Assembly (NCBI RefSeq): GCF_001767395.1
Contig: NZ_CP017014.1
Span: forward strand, 1,488,001-1,552,000
Source of the DNA: Rhodococcus sp. WMMA185
Lineage (GTDB): Bacteria; Actinomycetota; Actinomycetes; Mycobacteriales; Mycobacteriaceae
Direction of reading: 5' to 3'
DNA length: 64,000 nt
Below, one piece after another: positions 19,624-31,546 of this stretch. How positions within the stretch are numbered: position 1 is the first letter of the stretch; each line of letters begins with the position of its first letter. The notes beneath the pieces were generated by a model. The model searched no databases. It was given only the letters and a program-made list of their open reading frames with translations, and was not told the DNA's origin. The position numbers and the translations under genes were made by a program.

Positions 19624-20700
19624 GTGGCCGCAGCACCTGACCGTACCCGCACTGTGTTTCCAGAGATCAGTTCGCGCGCGTGGGAGCACCCGGCCGACCG
19701 TGCCGCGCTGGTCACCCTGCGCACGCTGAAGGGGTTCGACACCGTATTTCGCTCCCTGTCCGGGCTGTTGCGGGAGCGCCAGCATCGGCTGATGTATCTG
19801 GCGACGTCGGTTCGGGTCGACGCCAGCCAGTTCGCCGATCTCGACGATCTGCGCGCAGACTGCGTCCGCATTCTCGACGCCGACGAAACGCCGGAGTTGT
19901 TCGTGTTGCAGACGCCGGTGGTGCAGGCGTTCACGATCGGGATGGACAAGCCGTTCATCGTGATCACCACCGGTCTGCTCGATGTGATGAACTACGAGGA
20001 GCAGCGGTTCGTCATAGGTCATGAACTCGGGCACGCACTGTCCGGGCACGCGGTGTACCGGACCGTTCTCATGCACTTGATGCGCCTGGCCGGGACGATC
20101 GGCTGGATGCCGGTCGGCGGGTGGGCCCTGCGCGCAATCATCGCTGCGTTGATGGAATGGCAACGAAAATCCGAACTTTCGGGCGACCGCGCTGGTTTGC
20201 TGTGCTGTCAGGACGAACACGCCGCGCTTCGGGTGCAGATGAAACTGGCCGGCGGCGCTCGCGTCGGCGAGATCGACACGGATGCATTTCTCGCCCAGGC
20301 TGCCGAGTACGAGGCCAGCGGCGACCTCCGCGACGGCGTCCTCAAACTCCTCAACATCGAACTCCTCGCGCACCCGTTCTCGGTGCTGCGGGCGGCGGAG
20401 CTGAAGAGGTGGGTCGACAGCGGTGCCTACGCATCGATCCTCAGCGGCGACTACCCGCGCCGGGGCGAGGACGACGACGCCAAGGTGACCGACGAATTCC
20501 GCACGGCGGCCCGGACGTACCGGAAGAATTTCGACGCCTCGACCGATCCACTGATCCGGCTCCTGCGCGAGGTGGGCGGCGGCCTGGGCGGAGCGGTCGA
20601 AGCGGTCGGCACCGGGGTCGGGGACGTCGCCTCGGACATCAGGGATCGGTTCATACGCCGGCGGCGGAGCCCCGAGGACCGAGACGAGGCCGACGAGTAG
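19624..20700 (+). CDS. M48 family zinc metallopeptidase
   Basis: 358 residues from GTG 19624, chosen because GGGAGG lies six bases upstream; the frame opens at 19549. The zinc site HELGH is at 133-137, and the downstream ELSGDRAGLLCCQD supplies the Glu/Asp expected of the third ligand region. Two hydrophobic stretches follow HELGH (about 142-180), so it may be membrane-associated. Unlike HtpX it has no N-terminal membrane pair. The C-terminus is glycine-rich then basic. Substrate unknown; it is not evidently linked to its neighbours. Confidence 0.88.
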   Translation: MAAAPDRTRTVFPEISSRAWEHPADRAALVTLRTLKGFDTVFRSLSGLLRERQHRLMYLATSVRVDASQFADLDDLRADCVRILDADETPELFVLQTPVVQAFTIGMDKPFIVITTGLLDVMNYEEQRFVIGHELGHALSGHAVYRTVLMHLMRLAGTIGWMPVGGWALRAIIAALMEWQRKSELSGDRAGLLCCQDEHAALRVQMKLAGGARVGEIDTDAFLAQAAEYEASGDLRDGVLKLLNIELLAHPFSVLRAAELKRWVDSGAYASILSGDYPRRGEDDDAKVTDEFRTAARTYRKNFDASTDPLIRLLREVGGGLGGAVEAVGTGVGDVASDIRDRFIRRRRSPEDRDEADE

Positions 20701-20749
20701 ATCCCGTCGGATGCGGATTTCTGCGGTGAGGCTGAGATACCAACTGTCC

Positions 20750-20764
20750 GTCTCAGACTGAGAC
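20750..20764. promoter_or_regulatory. GTCTCA-N3-TGAGAC palindrome upstream of prmA
   Basis: A perfect 6-bp inverted repeat with GAC as spacer, 89 bp before the prmA start. The same half-sites with spacer GAA recur at 29730-29744 upstream of the AcoR-type regulator. An extra half-site (CTGAGA, 20732-20737) lies on the left. This is the best candidate for the activator's binding site. The rest of 20701-20853 shows no gene. Confidence 0.75.
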
Positions 20765-20853
20765 GACAGTGTGCTCTGTCACACGATCTAATCGAGTCAC
20801 ACGAGATCCGCTAGTGCGGGTGCGCGGTCGGCTCGCGATCAAGGAGGCCCACG

Positions 20854-22485
20854 GTGAGCAGACAAAGCCTGACAAAGGCTCACGCGAAGATCACCGAGTT
20901 GTCCTGGGAACCGACCTTCGCTACCCCGGCCACCCGATTCGGAACCGACTACACGTTCGAGAAGGCCCCGAAGAAGGACCCTCTCAAGCAGATCATGCGG
21001 TCCTACTTCCCGATGGAGGAGGAGAAGGACAACAGGGTGTACGGCGCAATGGACGGGGCGATCCGCGGAAACATGTTCCGGCAGGTCCAACAGCGCTGGC
21101 TGGAATGGCAGAAGCTGTTTCTGTCGATCATCCCGTTCCCGGAGATCTCGGCGGCCAGGGCCATGCCGATGGCCATCGATGCGGTGCCCAACCCGGAGAT
21201 CCACAATGGGCTCGCGGTGCAGATGATCGACGAGGTTCGGCACTCGACGATCCAGATGAACCTCAAGAAGCTCTACATGAACAACTACATCGACCCTGCC
21301 GGGTTCGACATGACGGAGAAGGCGTTCGCAAACAACTACGCGGGCACCATCGGAAGGCAGTTCGGCGAGGGATTCATCACCGGGGACGCGATCACGGCCG
21401 CCAACATCTACCTGACCGTGGTTGCGGAGACCGCCTTCACGAACACCCTGTTCGTGGCAATGCCCGACGAGGCCGCGGCCAACGGTGATTACCTGCTGCC
21501 CACCGTGTTTCACTCGGTGCAGTCCGACGAGTCGCGGCACATCTCCAACGGCTACTCGATCCTACTGATGGCGCTCGCTGACGAACGGAATCGTCCGCTA
21601 CTCGAGCGCGATCTGCGGTACGCCTGGTGGAACAACCACTGTGTGGTGGATGCTGCCATCGGCACCTTCATCGAGTACGGCACGAAGGACCGTCGCAAGG
21701 ACCGCGAGAGCTACGCCGAGATGTGGAGGCGGTGGATCTACGACGACTACTACCGCAGCTACCTGATCCCGCTCGAGAAGTACGGCCTCACCATCCCGCA
21801 CGACCTGGTCGAGGAGGCGTGGAAGCGCATCGTCGAACAGGGTTACGTCCACGAGGTGGCCCGGTTCTTCGCGACCGGCTGGCCCGTCAACTACTGGCGG
21901 ATCGACGCGATGACCGACAAGGACTTCGAGTGGTTCGAGTACAAGTACCCCGGTTGGTACTCCAAGTTCGGCAAGTGGTGGGAGGAGTACAACCGTCTGG
22001 CCTACCCGGGGAGAAACAAGCCCATTGCTTTCGAGGAGGTCGGGTACCAGTACCCGCATCGCTGCTGGACCTGCATGGTGCCGGCACTGATCCGTGACGA
22101 CATGATCGTCGAGAAGGTGGACGACCAGTGGCGGACCTACTGCTCGGAGCCGTGCTACTGGACGGACGCGGTTGCCTTCCGCGGCGAGTACCACGGCAGG
22201 CAGACCCCGAACATGGGCCGGCTCACAGGATTTCGTGAATGGGAAACCCTGCACCACGACAAGGACCTCGCCGACATCGTGAAGGACCTCGGCTACGTGC
22301 GCGACGACGGAAAGACACTCGTCGGGCAACCCCACCTCGACCTGGACGACCCGAAGAAACTGTGGACCCTCGATGACGTGCGAGGCAACACGTTCCAGAG
22401 CCCGAACGTGCTCTTGAATGAGATGTCCGACGCCGAGCGTGAGGCGCATGTCGCGGCATACCGAGCAGGAGCCACCCCGAGGTGA
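20854..22485 (+). CDS. prmA: Propane monooxygenase hydroxylase large subunit
   Basis: 543 residues from GTG 20854 after AAGGAGG. It is the alpha subunit of a group 5 soluble diiron monooxygenase. All six carboxylate-bridged diiron ligands are visible: Glu97 (PFPEISAAR), Glu127 and His130 (DEVRH), Glu192 (VVAETAF), Glu226 and His229 (DESRH). Gene order prmABCD and length match the propane monooxygenases of Gordonia TY-5 and R. jostii RHA1 and MimA of M. smegmatis, which attack propane (mostly subterminally), other short alkanes, acetone or phenol. It is the first gene of the operon behind the GTCTCA palindrome. Confidence 0.97.
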   Translation: MSRQSLTKAHAKITELSWEPTFATPATRFGTDYTFEKAPKKDPLKQIMRSYFPMEEEKDNRVYGAMDGAIRGNMFRQVQQRWLEWQKLFLSIIPFPEISAARAMPMAIDAVPNPEIHNGLAVQMIDEVRHSTIQMNLKKLYMNNYIDPAGFDMTEKAFANNYAGTIGRQFGEGFITGDAITAANIYLTVVAETAFTNTLFVAMPDEAAANGDYLLPTVFHSVQSDESRHISNGYSILLMALADERNRPLLERDLRYAWWNNHCVVDAAIGTFIEYGTKDRRKDRESYAEMWRRWIYDDYYRSYLIPLEKYGLTIPHDLVEEAWKRIVEQGYVHEVARFFATGWPVNYWRIDAMTDKDFEWFEYKYPGWYSKFGKWWEEYNRLAYPGRNKPIAFEEVGYQYPHRCWTCMVPALIRDDMIVEKVDDQWRTYCSEPCYWTDAVAFRGEYHGRQTPNMGRLTGFREWETLHHDKDLADIVKDLGYVRDDGKTLVGQPHLDLDDPKKLWTLDDVRGNTFQSPNVLLNEMSDAEREAHVAAYRAGATPR

Positions 22486-22571
22486 GAGAGGAGGCGGGGG
22501 TTGCGCGGAGCTAGCGCCCGGCGTCACCTCCGCCTCCAGCGCAATCCGCGCCCGAGTACAGGAGATGCTCC

Positions 22572-23615
22572 GTGGCCGACATGCACCGAATCAGTTTCGA
22601 GCCCGTCGACATCGAGATGGAGGTCGGGGAAGACGAGAGTGTCCTCGATGCTGCCTTCCGGCAGGGTATTCGGCTGATGCACGGGTGCCGCGAGGGGCGG
22701 TGCTCGTCCTGCAAATCCTACGTCCTCGACGGTGACATCGAAATGGAGAACTACTCGACCTTCGCGTGCAACGACGCCGAAGTCGAGGAGGGGTACGTAC
22801 TTCTGTGCCGCTCGACCGCCTACAGCGACTGCACCATCGAACTGCTGAACTTCGACGAGGACGAACTCCTCAGCGGTATTCCCATCCAGGATGTTCGCGC
22901 CCGCGTTGTCGCGATCGAATCGATGACCAGGGACATCGTCTCACTCCGCCTTCGCCCCATCGAACCGGCGACCTTCGACTTCAAACCGGGCCAGTACGCC
23001 GACCTGCAGATCCCCGGCACCGAGGAGCACCGCTCCTTCTCCATGGCGACGACATCGTCGACGGCCGACGAGGTGGAGTTCCTCATCAAGAAGTATCCCG
23101 GCGGAAAGTTCTCCGGACTGCTCGACGGCGATATCGCGGATGGCGACGAGATCTTCCTGACCGGCCCCTACGGGACATTCACGCTCAAGCAAGGCCACGT
23201 ACTTCCAGTGGTCTGTATCGGAGGTGGGGCGGGGATGGCCCCCATCCTCTCGTTGCTTCGGCACATGAGCGAGACGGGCAACGTACGTCCGGTGCACTTC
23301 TACTACGGAGCCCGCACCCCGGACGACCTGTTCTACCTCGACGAGATCCTCGGGCTCGGCAAGAACTTGACTGACTTCGCATTCGTGGCGTGCCTGTCGG
23401 AGTCGATGGAACCTGCGCCCCCGGGGCAGATCACCGTCGAGGAAGGCAACGTCACAGATGTCGTGAGCCGCCGGGAATCGGATCTCGGCAAGGCCGAGGT
23501 CTACCTGTGCGGCCCACCGCCGATGGTTGACGCCGCGCTCGCACTGCTCGAGGTGGGGGGAACACCGAAAGACCAGGTGTTCTACGACAAGTTCACCAGC
23601 CCGGCGGTCGAGTAG
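22572..23615 (+). CDS. prmB: Propane monooxygenase reductase subunit
   Basis: 347 residues from GTG 22572, preceded by AGGAGATG. Domains: plant-type [2Fe-2S] ferredoxin with Cys39, Cys44, Cys47 and Cys79 (GCREGRCSSC ... LLC), then an FAD-binding ferredoxin reductase domain (HRSFSMATT) and an NAD-binding domain (GGGAGMAPILSLL, YLCGPPPMVDA). It passes electrons from NADH to the PrmA diiron centre. Second gene of the prm operon. Confidence 0.96.
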   Translation: MADMHRISFEPVDIEMEVGEDESVLDAAFRQGIRLMHGCREGRCSSCKSYVLDGDIEMENYSTFACNDAEVEEGYVLLCRSTAYSDCTIELLNFDEDELLSGIPIQDVRARVVAIESMTRDIVSLRLRPIEPATFDFKPGQYADLQIPGTEEHRSFSMATTSSTADEVEFLIKKYPGGKFSGLLDGDIADGDEIFLTGPYGTFTLKQGHVLPVVCIGGGAGMAPILSLLRHMSETGNVRPVHFYYGARTPDDLFYLDEILGLGKNLTDFAFVACLSESMEPAPPGQITVEEGNVTDVVSRRESDLGKAEVYLCGPPPMVDAALALLEVGGTPKDQVFYDKFTSPAVE

Positions 23616-23666
23616 TCGCCGCGGGTATCTACAGCCCTACTCCACCGACAAGAACGAAGAAGAGAC

Positions 23667-24773
23667 ATGACCGCCACCACTGGGAGCAAGAATCGTAGCT
23701 TTCCCACGATCGAATTCACCGACTCCGAGGCCGGTGCACTCGACTTCCCGAGTTCGAAGAGCCGAAGCTACAGCTACTACACGCCGACCAAGCGTCGGGC
23801 CACCATGTACGAGGACGTGACCGTCGATGTCCAGCCCGACCCGGATCGGTACCTTTCACAAGGCTGGCTCTACGGATTCGGCGACGGACCGGGCGGATAC
23901 CCGCAGGAATGGACGGTCGCGAAGTCGTCGAACTGGCACACCTTCCTCGACCCGAACGAGGAGTGGGAACAGACCATCTACCGCAACAACTCCGCGGTGG
24001 TGCGCCAGGTGGAGCTGTGCCTGAGCAACGCCAAGCGCGCGCGGGCCTACGACGGATGGAACGCGCCGTGGCTGAAGTTCGTCGAGCGCAATCTGGGCGC
24101 GTGGGCGCACGCCGAAAGTGGTCTGGCACTGCACGTGTTCATCGCGATCCAGCGCTCGGCGCCGACGAACATGATCAATAACGCCGTCTCGGTCAACGCT
24201 GCCCACAAGCTGCGTTTCGCACAGGATTTGGCGCTGTACAACCTGGACTTGTCCGAGGAGGTCGACGCCTTCGACGGCGCTGCACACAAACAGGTCTGGC
24301 AGGCCGAACCCGAATGGCAGCCCACCCGTCGGGTCGTCGAGCAATTGACCGCGGTACCGGACTGGTGCGAACTGCTCTTCGCCACCAACATCGTCTTCGA
24401 GCAGTTGGTGGGGTCGCTACTGCGCACGGAACTCGTGATGCAGATCGCCGCCCGCAACGGCGACTACATCACGCCGACGATCGTGGGCACGGGGGAGCAC
24501 GATTACGACCGCGACCTCGCATACACGCGGAGACTCTTCCAGATGCTGGTTCGCGATCCCGAGCACGGGGAGTCGAACAAGGCTCTGTTCGGGACATGGC
24601 TGTCGACGTGGGTGCCGCGCTGCCTCGACGCGACGCGCGCTCTGCAACCGATCTGGTCGCAGCCGGCCGACAAGGTAGTTACCTTCGCATCGAGTCTGGA
24701 TGCGGCCTGCACGAAGTTCCGTTTCCTGCTCGAGGATCTCGGGCTGGACATCCCCGAGGAGTTGGACAAGTGA
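23667..24773 (+). CDS. prmC: Propane monooxygenase hydroxylase small subunit
   Basis: 368 residues from ATG 23667. It is the beta subunit of the (alpha-beta) hydroxylase: ferritin-like helices without a metal site, structural partner of PrmA. Recognisable block: [35 protein letters not shown]. Its stop overlaps the prmD GTG start. A stretch of its central part recurs as a decayed fragment at 32880-33058. Confidence 0.95.
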   Translation: MTATTGSKNRSFPTIEFTDSEAGALDFPSSKSRSYSYYTPTKRRATMYEDVTVDVQPDPDRYLSQGWLYGFGDGPGGYPQEWTVAKSSNWHTFLDPNEEWEQTIYRNNSAVVRQVELCLSNAKRARAYDGWNAPWLKFVERNLGAWAHAESGLALHVFIAIQRSAPTNMINNAVSVNAAHKLRFAQDLALYNLDLSEEVDAFDGAAHKQVWQAEPEWQPTRRVVEQLTAVPDWCELLFATNIVFEQLVGSLLRTELVMQIAARNGDYITPTIVGTGEHDYDRDLAYTRRLFQMLVRDPEHGESNKALFGTWLSTWVPRCLDATRALQPIWSQPADKVVTFASSLDAACTKFRFLLEDLGLDIPEELDK

Positions 24774-25114
24774 GCATGCACTTCGGATCGGACACCGCAT
24801 CATCCAACATGTGTGGGGTCACCTTGATGAACACTCCGATAGGCCGCACCGTCGCGGAAGTCATGGGCGCAAAGGATGGGGTCGAGCTGACCGAGTACCC
24901 CTCGATGATCCGCGTCGACGGCGAGCGGCTTCTCGACTTCGAGTACGACGAGCTCACCGAGGCATTGGGAGAGGAGTTCGACGGCTCCACGTTCGAGGAG
25001 ATCAGCTCCACCCACTACGGACGCATGGTTCACCTCGACGACAAGACCATCCTCTTCGCGAACCCGGAGGATGCCGCCGAGTACATCGGGTTCGATCTCG
25101 CCGCGCAATCGTAA
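24770..25114 (+). CDS. prmD: Propane monooxygenase coupling (effector) protein
   Basis: 114 residues from GTG 24770 (ATG 24776 is possible), overlapping prmC by 4 bp. It belongs to the MmoB/DmpM family of cofactor-free effector proteins that bind the hydroxylase and gate electron and oxygen use; typical text is [38 protein letters not shown]. Confidence 0.94.
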   Translation: MSMHFGSDTASSNMCGVTLMNTPIGRTVAEVMGAKDGVELTEYPSMIRVDGERLLDFEYDELTEALGEEFDGSTFEEISSTHYGRMVHLDDKTILFANPEDAAEYIGFDLAAQS

Positions 25115-25173
25115 CGGAGATCAGTTTCCCCCCAAGTATTTTGACGCGATCAAAGAAATCGGAGCATGGGATC

Positions 25174-26220
25174 ATGTACGAGAAGAACGGCGAGAGATAC
25201 TTCATCGTCGACGGGCACATCGCCCTCTGGGACGCCAGAGAGTCGAATCACAGGAATGTGCACGGCAAGCAGTTCATCGACTGCTTCTACGACTACCACA
25301 AGAATCTCAGCCCCGAAGACGTCGTGTGGGACTACGACACCTACACCTACTACGGGGGCGACCGCCTGCTCAGGGACGTATTCGTCGACGGATACGTCGA
25401 TCACGCGATCTTCCAGCCAGTGTTTCTGAAGGACTTCTATGTCAACGGGTTCGGGCAGACCGAGGAGGCGTTCGAACTGGCACGGAGCCACCCCGACAAG
25501 CTGACGTACAACCATTCTTACGACCCGCGGCACGGGGAGGAGGGTCTCGTGCAGCTACGCGAGGACGCCGCCAGGATGAACTTGCAGGGGGTCAAGCTCT
25601 ATACCGCCGAGTGGCACGGCGACTCCCGCGGTTACAAACTCGACGACTTGTGGTCGCGCCGGTACCTCGAGGAGTGCATCGAGCTCGGCGTCCGAAACAT
25701 CCACGTACACAAGGGACCCACCATCCGTCCCCTCGATCGCGACGCCTTCGATGTGGCGGATATCGACATTGTCGCCACCGACTACCAAGACCTGCGTTTC
25801 GTCGTCGAACACGTCGGCCTGCCGCGGTTGGAGGACTTCTGCTGGATCGCCACCCAGGAACCGAACGTGTACGGCGGACTGGCAGTGGCCCTGCCGTTCA
25901 TCCACACCCGCCCTAGGTATTTCGCGCAGATCATCGGTGAGCTGCTGTATTGGATCGGTGAAGACAGGATCCTCTTCGGGAGCGACTACGCGCTGTGGAC
26001 TCCGAGATGGCTGATCGAGGAGTTCGTCGACTTCCAGATCCCCGAAGACATGCTCACCGACTACACGCAGATCACCGTCGAGCAGAAGAAGAAGATTCTC
26101 GGGCTCAACGCCGCGGCCCTCTACGACATCGAGGTGCCTGCCGATCTGGGACTGCCGGAGTCGCCTCGACCGGAAGGGGTCGGGGTCCCCGCGGGCGCAC
26201 AGGAAGCGGTGCCGTCATGA
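25174..26220 (+). CDS. Amidohydrolase-family protein of the prm operon
   Basis: 348 residues from ATG 25174. It is an amidohydrolase_2-type TIM barrel (IVDGHIALWDAR at the N-terminus, NIHVHKGPTI in the middle, FGSDYALWTPRW near the C-terminus). The first motif has DGH but not the second His of the usual D/HxH pair, so the metal site may differ from ordinary amidohydrolases. Genes of this family lie between the coupling protein and the alcohol dehydrogenase in the prm and mim clusters, where a maturation role has been proposed. It is coupled to the next gene by ATGA. Confidence 0.85.
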   Translation: MYEKNGERYFIVDGHIALWDARESNHRNVHGKQFIDCFYDYHKNLSPEDVVWDYDTYTYYGGDRLLRDVFVDGYVDHAIFQPVFLKDFYVNGFGQTEEAFELARSHPDKLTYNHSYDPRHGEEGLVQLREDAARMNLQGVKLYTAEWHGDSRGYKLDDLWSRRYLEECIELGVRNIHVHKGPTIRPLDRDAFDVADIDIVATDYQDLRFVVEHVGLPRLEDFCWIATQEPNVYGGLAVALPFIHTRPRYFAQIIGELLYWIGEDRILFGSDYALWTPRWLIEEFVDFQIPEDMLTDYTQITVEQKKKILGLNAAALYDIEVPADLGLPESPRPEGVGVPAGAQEAVPS

Positions 26221-26966
26221 CCGCTCCACCTGCCACTCGTGTACAAGACGAGATCCTCGCTGTGCTTGCAAGGGTCACCGATCCCGAGCTCGACGAGCCG
26301 ATCACCGAACTCGGATTCGTCCGGACCATCATCGTCGCCGACGACGGGGTGACCGTGCATCTGCGGTTGCCGACCGCATTCTGCTCACCGAATTTCGCGT
26401 ATCTCATGGCATCCGATGCCCTGGATGCTCTGCGGACCGTGGAGGGCATCGGGAAGGTGCACATGCTGCTCGACGATCATCACGACAGCGACAAGATCAA
26501 TGCCGGGTTGGAAGCTGACGCAGGATATGTCGGAACCTTCGGTCGGGAAGCTCAGGAGAGTCTGACCGAGCTCCGGAATACGTTCCTGCGCAAAGCGCAT
26601 GCCGCCGCGATGGAGCGCTGTATCGCGGCATACTTGGAGCGTACGGGAATGGACGTCGGAGAGATTCACACGCTGACACTCCGTGATCTCTTGCCTGGCA
26701 ATGACCGGGATGCGTTGCTGCGCCGCCGCGTCGCTATCGGTTTGAGTACTTCTGCGAACAGTCGTGTGCTCGTCGACGACGAAGGTAAATCGGTTGCCAG
26801 TGAGTCGGCACCGATGCGCCTGCGCTTTGCCAAGTCCGTGCGCATCTCCATGGAAGGGAACGCGCACTTCTGCCGACGGCTGCTCGCCACCCGTTACGCC
26901 GACAGCGATCAAGGCGGTGCCAGCCCCCGAATCACCGACGTCAGGACTGCGAGGAGCGATCGATGA
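26217..26966 (+). CDS. MIP18/DUF59-type iron-sulfur assembly-like protein
   Basis: 249 residues from ATG 26217, overlapping the amidohydrolase stop. The N-terminal 90 residues are a DUF59/MIP18 domain (ILAVLARVTDPELDEPITELGFV, VHLRLPTAFCSPNFAYLMASDA), with Cys in the position used by SufT/PaaD relatives. The rest (about 100-249) is specific to alkane and phenol monooxygenase clusters. Probably involved in metal or cofactor assembly of the monooxygenase; this is inferred from domain and operon position. Confidence 0.85.
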   Translation: MTAPPATRVQDEILAVLARVTDPELDEPITELGFVRTIIVADDGVTVHLRLPTAFCSPNFAYLMASDALDALRTVEGIGKVHMLLDDHHDSDKINAGLEADAGYVGTFGREAQESLTELRNTFLRKAHAAAMERCIAAYLERTGMDVGEIHTLTLRDLLPGNDRDALLRRRVAIGLSTSANSRVLVDDEGKSVASESAPMRLRFAKSVRISMEGNAHFCRRLLATRYADSDQGGASPRITDVRTARSDR

Positions 26967-27988
26967 AGGCCGTGCAAGTAGTGGGATATCACACGAAGTT
27001 GCAGCTGGCCGACATTCCCGAGCCGGGGATCGAGGGCCCGTTCGATGTCATCGTGCGAATTGGTGGCGCGGGAGTGTGCCGTACCGATATCCATATCCTC
27101 GAAGGGCAGTGGAAGGACAAGAGCGGGGTTGCGCTGCCCTACACGATCGGTCACGAAAACGCGGGCTGGGTGCACGCGGTCGGGGATGCGGTTACCAATG
27201 TCGGGGTGGGGGACAAGGTGATACTGCACCCACTGATCACCTGCGGTCTGTGTCGTGCCTGCCGGGCCGGTGATGATGTTCATTGTCAGGACAGCCAGTT
27301 CCCAGGCATCGACACCGACGGTGGCTATGCCGAGTTCTTGCGTACCACTGCTCGAAGTGTGGTCCGGATCGATGACGAACTCGAGCCCGCCGATGTCGCG
27401 GCGCTCGCCGATGCCGGTCTGACCGCCTATCACGCGGCGGCGAAGGTGGCGAGGGCGACCAGGCCAGGTGACGTGTGTGTGGTGATCGGAGCTGGTGGGC
27501 TCGGGCACATCGGTATTCAGGTGCTGGAGGCCATTTCCGGGGTGACGGTGGTCGCGCTCGATCGCAACCCTGACGCCGTTGATCTCGCCGTGAAGGTGGG
27601 TGCCGACCACGGGATCGTCGCGGACGGCACCCACGTCCAGCAGGTGCTGGATCTAACCGATGGGAACGGGGCGGAGGCAGTGGTCGACTTCGTCGGAGAG
27701 GGAGGCGCGACCCGGGAAGGGATCACGATGCTCCGTCGTGCGGGCAACTATTACGTGGTCGGTTACGGAGAGAACATCGATGTTCCCACTATCGATGTGG
27801 TCTCCACGGAGATCAATTTCATCGGGAATCTGGTCGGCTCGTACAACGACTTGCAGGATCTGATGGTCCTTGCCTCGCAGGGCAAGGTGACCCTGCACAC
27901 GACGAACTATCGACTCGAGGACTTCCAGCGCGCACTCGATGACCTCGGCGCCGGGGGTGTACGCGGCCGGGCGATTCTCGTTCCCTAG
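26963..27988 (+). CDS. Zinc-dependent alcohol dehydrogenase of the prm operon
   Basis: 341-residue medium-chain dehydrogenase. Catalytic zinc ligands Cys39 and His64 (with Glu65 in GHENAGW), structural zinc cysteines 94, 97, 100 and 108, and the Rossmann motif VVIGAGGLGHIGIQ are intact. In prm clusters the enzyme oxidises the propanol made by the monooxygenase with NAD. It overlaps the preceding gene by ATGA. A close paralogue is at 33086-34111. Confidence 0.95.
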   Translation: MKAVQVVGYHTKLQLADIPEPGIEGPFDVIVRIGGAGVCRTDIHILEGQWKDKSGVALPYTIGHENAGWVHAVGDAVTNVGVGDKVILHPLITCGLCRACRAGDDVHCQDSQFPGIDTDGGYAEFLRTTARSVVRIDDELEPADVAALADAGLTAYHAAAKVARATRPGDVCVVIGAGGLGHIGIQVLEAISGVTVVALDRNPDAVDLAVKVGADHGIVADGTHVQQVLDLTDGNGAEAVVDFVGEGGATREGITMLRRAGNYYVVGYGENIDVPTIDVVSTEINFIGNLVGSYNDLQDLMVLASQGKVTLHTTNYRLEDFQRALDDLGAGGVRGRAILVP

Positions 27989-28009
27989 AACGCGTCGAGC
28001 TCGAAGTAA

Positions 28010-29680
<1,671 letters not shown>

Positions 29681-29694
29681 CCGTTCGTGGCGCA

Positions 29695-29719
29695 AGCGGC
29701 GTATCAGGCACGCGCCGCT
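29695..29719 (+). terminator. Stem-loop after the prm operon
   Basis: AGCGGCG (29695-29701) pairs perfectly with CGCCGCT (29713-29719) around an 11-base loop, 14 bp after the chaperonin stop. There is no T-tract. Confidence 0.45.
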
Positions 29720-29729
29720 GTGATCTCGT

Positions 29730-29744
29730 GTCTCAGAATGAGAC
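29730..29744. promoter_or_regulatory. GTCTCA-N3-TGAGAC palindrome upstream of the AcoR-type regulator
   Basis: The same half-sites as upstream of prmA (20750-20764), with spacer GAA. It lies 53 bp before the regulator start and suggests autoregulation by the same protein that controls prm. Confidence 0.75.
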
Positions 29745-29797
29745 GGGGCTCATCGTGATGCGGCGTACCCTCGAGCCAGCAACGAAGGATTCGGCTC

Positions 29798-31546
29798 ATG
29801 ACCATCACAGACGCGCGGCAAGCACGGGAACGTTTTCTGACCGAACACGATCTCGACGCAGCTATACGCGAGAGTATCTCTACGTCCTGGAAACGATCGA
29901 AGGCGCTGAACGTGCGCGTCGATCGTCTCGACCTCCCGTTCGTTCGTGAACCGGACCCCGGTAGCCCTCTCATGTCGGCGGCCGCTCCGGTGCTCGAGCA
30001 ACTGGTCGACGGGCTGTCCGACGAACCTGTCAGCGTCATCCTGACCGGTCCGGACGGAGTAGTGCTCACCAGAATTGCTGCCAGCCGAAGCCTCAATAAG
30101 GCGCTCGACACCGTCAATCTGGCTCCGGGCTACAGCTACTCGGAAGAGTCCGTGGGAACGAACGGAATCGGCACCGCACTCGAAACGCGTAAGCCTACGC
30201 TCGTGACCGGGGCCGAGCACTACTCCGAATGTCTCGAGCACTTGGCGTGCGCAGGCGTCCCGATTCTGCACCCGGTATCGGGCCACCTCGTTGGAGCGCT
30301 CGACCTCACCGGGTGGGTCGATGACGGGGGTCCGCTATTGGCCACGCTCGCAAGATCGGCCACGAAACAGATCGAGGGGCGATTGCTCACGCAGGCCAGT
30401 GCGGCGCAGACCGATCTGCTGAACGCATATCTGCGAGCCTGCCGGCGGTCACCACAATCGGGAATCCTCGCCCTCGGCGACGACGTCGTCCTGATCAACC
30501 GCCGACTCCGGGGGATCCTGGACGCCCAGGATCAGGCCACGCTTGTCGAACTCGGCCTCGATTCCTTTGGCCGTGCCGTCGAACACAGTCAGGTGGCCGT
30601 TCTTCCCAGCGGGCAGAGGATCCGCCTGTCCCATTCGGGTGATTGTCCCGGCGGAACGCACAGCGAGATGGCGCTCCTGCAGGTGCACCTCATCGACACC
30701 GAGGAACCGGAGACCCGCGGCGGAGGGGTGAACTCAGGTGTAGTGCGCGGACTCGCCGGATCCAGCTCGTCGTGGCGTTCAAGCTACGAGCAGATCGCAA
30801 GTTGTGTGCGGGAAGGGCAGTGGGTCGCGGTCTCGGGCGAGCAGGGATCGGGCCGCTGCCACGCGCTGAAGGTAGCGGCAACGCAAGATCAGTGCAGCAT
30901 CACCCGTGTGTTCACTCCGGAAGACTTCCGTGCCGGGGCCGACGGCCTGCAGGTGCTCGCGCAAGAGCTCGAGCACGAGAGTTTCCGAATTATCCTTCGC
31001 GATCTCGACCGTCTCGGTGAGGCCCAGCAAGCTGCCATCGTGGAATTGATCCGAGATCGTCAGGACGACGGATGGATCGGCACCACGATCGGCAGTGTCG
31101 GCGAGGAACCGGTGGTCGATGCACTGATCCTCCCGCTATTCGACCGCACCGTGCCCGTCCCGGCATTGCGCCACCGGATCGAGGATCTCCGCGAACTGGT
31201 ACCGCTGCTGCTCCGTCAGCTCAGCCATGGATCTGAGGTGACAATGTCTGCGCAGGCAATGCGGCAGCTGTGCAAGTACAGTTGGCCCGGCAACGTCGAA
31301 CAGCTGCGGTCGGTTCTTCAGACAGTGGTGAACCGGCAACGTTCCGGCACCATCGAGGCCTCTGAGATTCCGCCCGTGTGTCGGACGCTGAGCCGACGTA
31401 CCCTCACTCGGATCGAGGCTCTCGAACGCGACGCCATTGTTCGCAGTCTCGAAGAGAACCGCGGCAACAAGAAGGCGGCGGCCAAAGCCCTGGGAATCTC
31501 GCGAGCCACGATCTACCGAAGGATCAAGGAGTTCGGCATCGTCTGA
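29798..31546 (+). CDS. AcoR/MimR-type transcriptional activator of the prm operon
   Basis: 582 residues. The N-terminus has a GAF-like sensor (YSEESVGTNGIGTALETRKPTLVTGAEHYSECLEHLACAG), the middle an AAA+-derived domain, and the C-terminus a Fis-type helix-turn-helix (NKKAAAKALGISRATIYRRIKEF). The AAA+ domain is degenerate: the P-loop reads GEQGSGR instead of GxxGxGK, the Walker B region lacks the usual DE, and no GAFTGA loop for sigma-54 contact is seen. Actinobacteria lack sigma-54, so it probably works with sigma-70-type polymerase. It lies just after the prm operon and shares its upstream palindrome with prmA. Confidence 0.92.
   Translation: MTITDARQARERFLTEHDLDAAIRESISTSWKRSKALNVRVDRLDLPFVREPDPGSPLMSAAAPVLEQLVDGLSDEPVSVILTGPDGVVLTRIAASRSLNKALDTVNLAPGYSYSEESVGTNGIGTALETRKPTLVTGAEHYSECLEHLACAGVPILHPVSGHLVGALDLTGWVDDGGPLLATLARSATKQIEGRLLTQASAAQTDLLNAYLRACRRSPQSGILALGDDVVLINRRLRGILDAQDQATLVELGLDSFGRAVEHSQVAVLPSGQRIRLSHSGDCPGGTHSEMALLQVHLIDTEEPETRGGGVNSGVVRGLAGSSSSWRSSYEQIASCVREGQWVAVSGEQGSGRCHALKVAATQDQCSITRVFTPEDFRAGADGLQVLAQELEHESFRIILRDLDRLGEAQQAAIVELIRDRQDDGWIGTTIGSVGEEPVVDALILPLFDRTVPVPALRHRIEDLRELVPLLLRQLSHGSEVTMSAQAMRQLCKYSWPGNVEQLRSVLQTVVNRQRSGTIEASEIPPVCRTLSRRTLTRIEALERDAIVRSLEENRGNKKAAAKALGISRATIYRRIKEFGIV

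Noticed and set aside
20701..20853. Sigma-54 type promoter (GG-N10-GC) upstream of prmA
   Set aside because: No convincing -24/-12 pair, and the phylum lacks sigma-54 although the activator belongs to that family by descent.
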